Part shown: one piece after another, positions 33,938-34,896 of the stretch
Position numbering within the stretch: position 1 is the stretch's first letter
Layout: every line of letters starts with the position of its first letter
NCBI GenBank assembly: GCA_003818605.1
Contig: RPQS01000040.1
Location: 1 to 34,896, forward strand
Direction: 5' to 3'
DNA length: 34,896 bases
Origin: Candidatus Zhuqueibacterota bacterium
GTDB lineage: Bacteria > Electryoneota > RPQS01
The notes under the pieces: generated by a model
What the model was told of the DNA's origin: nothing
Seen by the model: the letters and a program-made list of their open reading frames with translations, nothing else
The model's database searches: none
Made by a program: the position numbers and the translations under genes

Positions 33938-34663
33938 ATGAAACTGTATAAATATCGACGTATTGACGACTATACTATTGCCTCGATTCGCGATAGCACA
34001 TTGTGGTTTTCGTCGCCAGCAGATTTTAATGACCCATACGATTGCAGATTAAGTATGGATTCCTATGGTACGAAAGAAGAATGGGAGAACTTTCTCAGAG
34101 AAGGCTTTATTCCTGATCCAATAATTAGAGATTTAATTGATAGGCGGCAGATACACAATGATCTTGATCTTGCTATACATAAATTACAGGCAATAATGGA
34201 AGAGGTTAGGCATAGTCTATGTGTGTGTTGTTTTAGCCAATTGAACAATTCTATCCCAATGTGGTCCCACTACGCTGACGGACATAAGGGAATCTGCCTC
34301 GAATTCGATTCAGAAAAAGATACCAAACTACAAAACATATTTGATGTGAATTACTGCGAATCGTTTCCTTCTATCACAATTCGTAATACTAAAGAGGAAA
34401 TAATGAAAAAATTAGTAACCAGCAAGGCTAAGGCATGGAATTACGAAAGTGAATGCAGAATATTTGCACGCGGAGAAAAAGGGCTGACGAAAGTAGATAG
34501 AAGAAGCATGACAGGTGTTATCTTTGGTTGTTCGTGTCCACTGCAAGACAAAGAAAAAGTAATAAACGAGCTTAGAGCATATGTACCAGTACCAAAGCTT
34601 TATAAAGCAAATACAAAAATAGATAAATATGAAGTAGTGATAGTCGAATGTAGTGAAAAGTGA
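33938..34663 (+). CDS. DUF2971 family protein
   Basis: The protein has 241 residues when started at ATG 33938, where the family begins (MKLYKYRRIDDYTIASI); an in-frame ATG at 33902 would add 12 unrelated residues. DUF2971 marks are the N-terminal LYKYR, STLWFSSPADFNDPYDCRLS, the central CVCCFSQLNNSIPMWSHYADGHKG followed by ICLEF, and KAWNYESECRIF. The biochemical function is unknown, and the family is common in variable genome regions. The gene is visibly richer in A+T than its neighbours (many AAA, AAT and ATA codons), and repeat clusters lie on both sides, which suggests acquisition from elsewhere. No partner gene is visible in the window. A stem-loop follows the stop. Confidence 0.85.
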   Translation: MKLYKYRRIDDYTIASIRDSTLWFSSPADFNDPYDCRLSMDSYGTKEEWENFLREGFIPDPIIRDLIDRRQIHNDLDLAIHKLQAIMEEVRHSLCVCCFSQLNNSIPMWSHYADGHKGICLEFDSEKDTKLQNIFDVNYCESFPSITIRNTKEEIMKKLVTSKAKAWNYESECRIFARGEKGLTKVDRRSMTGVIFGCSCPLQDKEKVINELRAYVPVPKLYKANTKIDKYEVVIVECSEK

Positions 34664-34684
34664 CTTTTAGGGCAGACGTAGTTG

Positions 34685-34707
34685 GCCGCAATTACTTTCG
34701 TTGCGGC
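34685..34707 (+). terminator. Stem-loop downstream of the DUF2971 gene
   Basis: Arms GCCGCAA (34685-34691) and TTGCGGC (34701-34707) with a 9-base loop TTACTTTCG, starting 22 bases after the stop. There is no strong T-run after it, so terminator activity is likely but not certain. Confidence 0.45.
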
Positions 34708-34721
34708 AGAATATAGACACA

Positions 34722-34806
34722 CGCGAGGGGTAGGGACACCCCTCGCGGCGACAAAAACAATCGCAAATTTCCGCCGAGCGTGGGTCGCTGACCCCGCCGG
34801 AATTCG
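34722..34806. repeat. Two more hairpin-family repeats
   Basis: 34722-34749: arms CGCGAGGGG and CCCCTCGCG around TAGGGACACC. This resembles the element at 33383-33408 read in the opposite direction, whose loop TGTCCTTA becomes TAAGGACA. 34771-34806: TTCCGCCGAG, then GGGTC-GCT-GACCC, then CGCCGGAATT, matching the copies at 33411 and 33801. Confidence 0.65.
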
Positions 34807-34835
34807 CACATAAACTAGCGCTAAAACGGACATGG

Positions 34836-34866
34836 TCAGCCTCGGCGAGATCTCGATTCGCGGACA
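34836..34866. repeat. GAGATCTCG palindromic repeat, partial copy
   Basis: GGCGAGATCTCG at 34844-34855 followed by ATTCGCGGAC. The right outer arm GCGGAC is kept, but the left arm reads GTCAGC, so the outer stem is broken in this copy. Confidence 0.6.
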
Positions 34867-34896
34867 GGCCAAGTCCATACCAAATCCTTCGTTCAT

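Overview
The window reads as a chromosomal segment of a Gram-negative bacterium of the FCB superphylum, most likely an uncultured candidate-phylum lineage. The main evidence is three secreted proteins that end in a type IX secretion (T9SS) type A sorting domain with the YPNPFN signature. Supporting evidence is several lipoproteins, an RND efflux pump and LpoB, all of which imply an outer membrane. No rRNA, tRNA, CRISPR array, insertion sequence or prophage gene was found, so the lineage cannot be fixed more closely.

Layout. Bases 1-2222 (+ strand) carry the tail of an unknown gene, an AHSA1/SRPBCC protein, a DUF2628 membrane protein and tatC. Bases 2395-15950 (- strand) hold three T9SS cargo genes: a 3475-residue protein made of a sortilin/BNR-type propeller, 28 Ig-like repeats and a sorting domain, followed by two tandem paralogues of about 440 residues. 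Bases 16308-17171 (- strand) encode an orphan Gly-rich lipoprotein. Bases 17549-22780 (+ strand) form a glycan-type cluster: a GT39-like membrane glycosyltransferase, a processive GT2 synthase, and a polytopic membrane protein with C-terminal TPRs. A soluble PAS histidine kinase (- strand) and hemW (+ strand) then diverge from an AT-rich promoter region. Next come lpoB and a COG3014-like TPR lipoprotein, an RND adaptor/permease pair with a 4-base overlap, a SAM methyltransferase, and finally an A+T-rich DUF2971 gene set among intergenic repeats.

How the genes relate. Much of the window concerns the envelope: export (TatC, T9SS cargo), surface glycan assembly, peptidoglycan synthase activation (LpoB), and efflux. 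The T9SS machinery, TatA/B, a TolC-type channel and the class A PBP expected to partner LpoB are not in this window.

The least ordinary content lies between the genes. Several families of short dispersed repeats occupy almost every long gap. One family keeps its flanks (TTCCGCCG) and its hairpin shape while the stem sequence changes on both sides, which points to a conserved fold. Another is a palindrome centred on GAGATCTCG. A third is a G-run/C-run element, and one copy of it appears to supply the start codon and first residues of a lipoprotein signal peptide, just downstream of four 7-base repeats that are exactly complementary to that start codon. I found no convincing new enzymatic or defence system. 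The repeat families and the giant repeat protein are the best candidates for follow-up.
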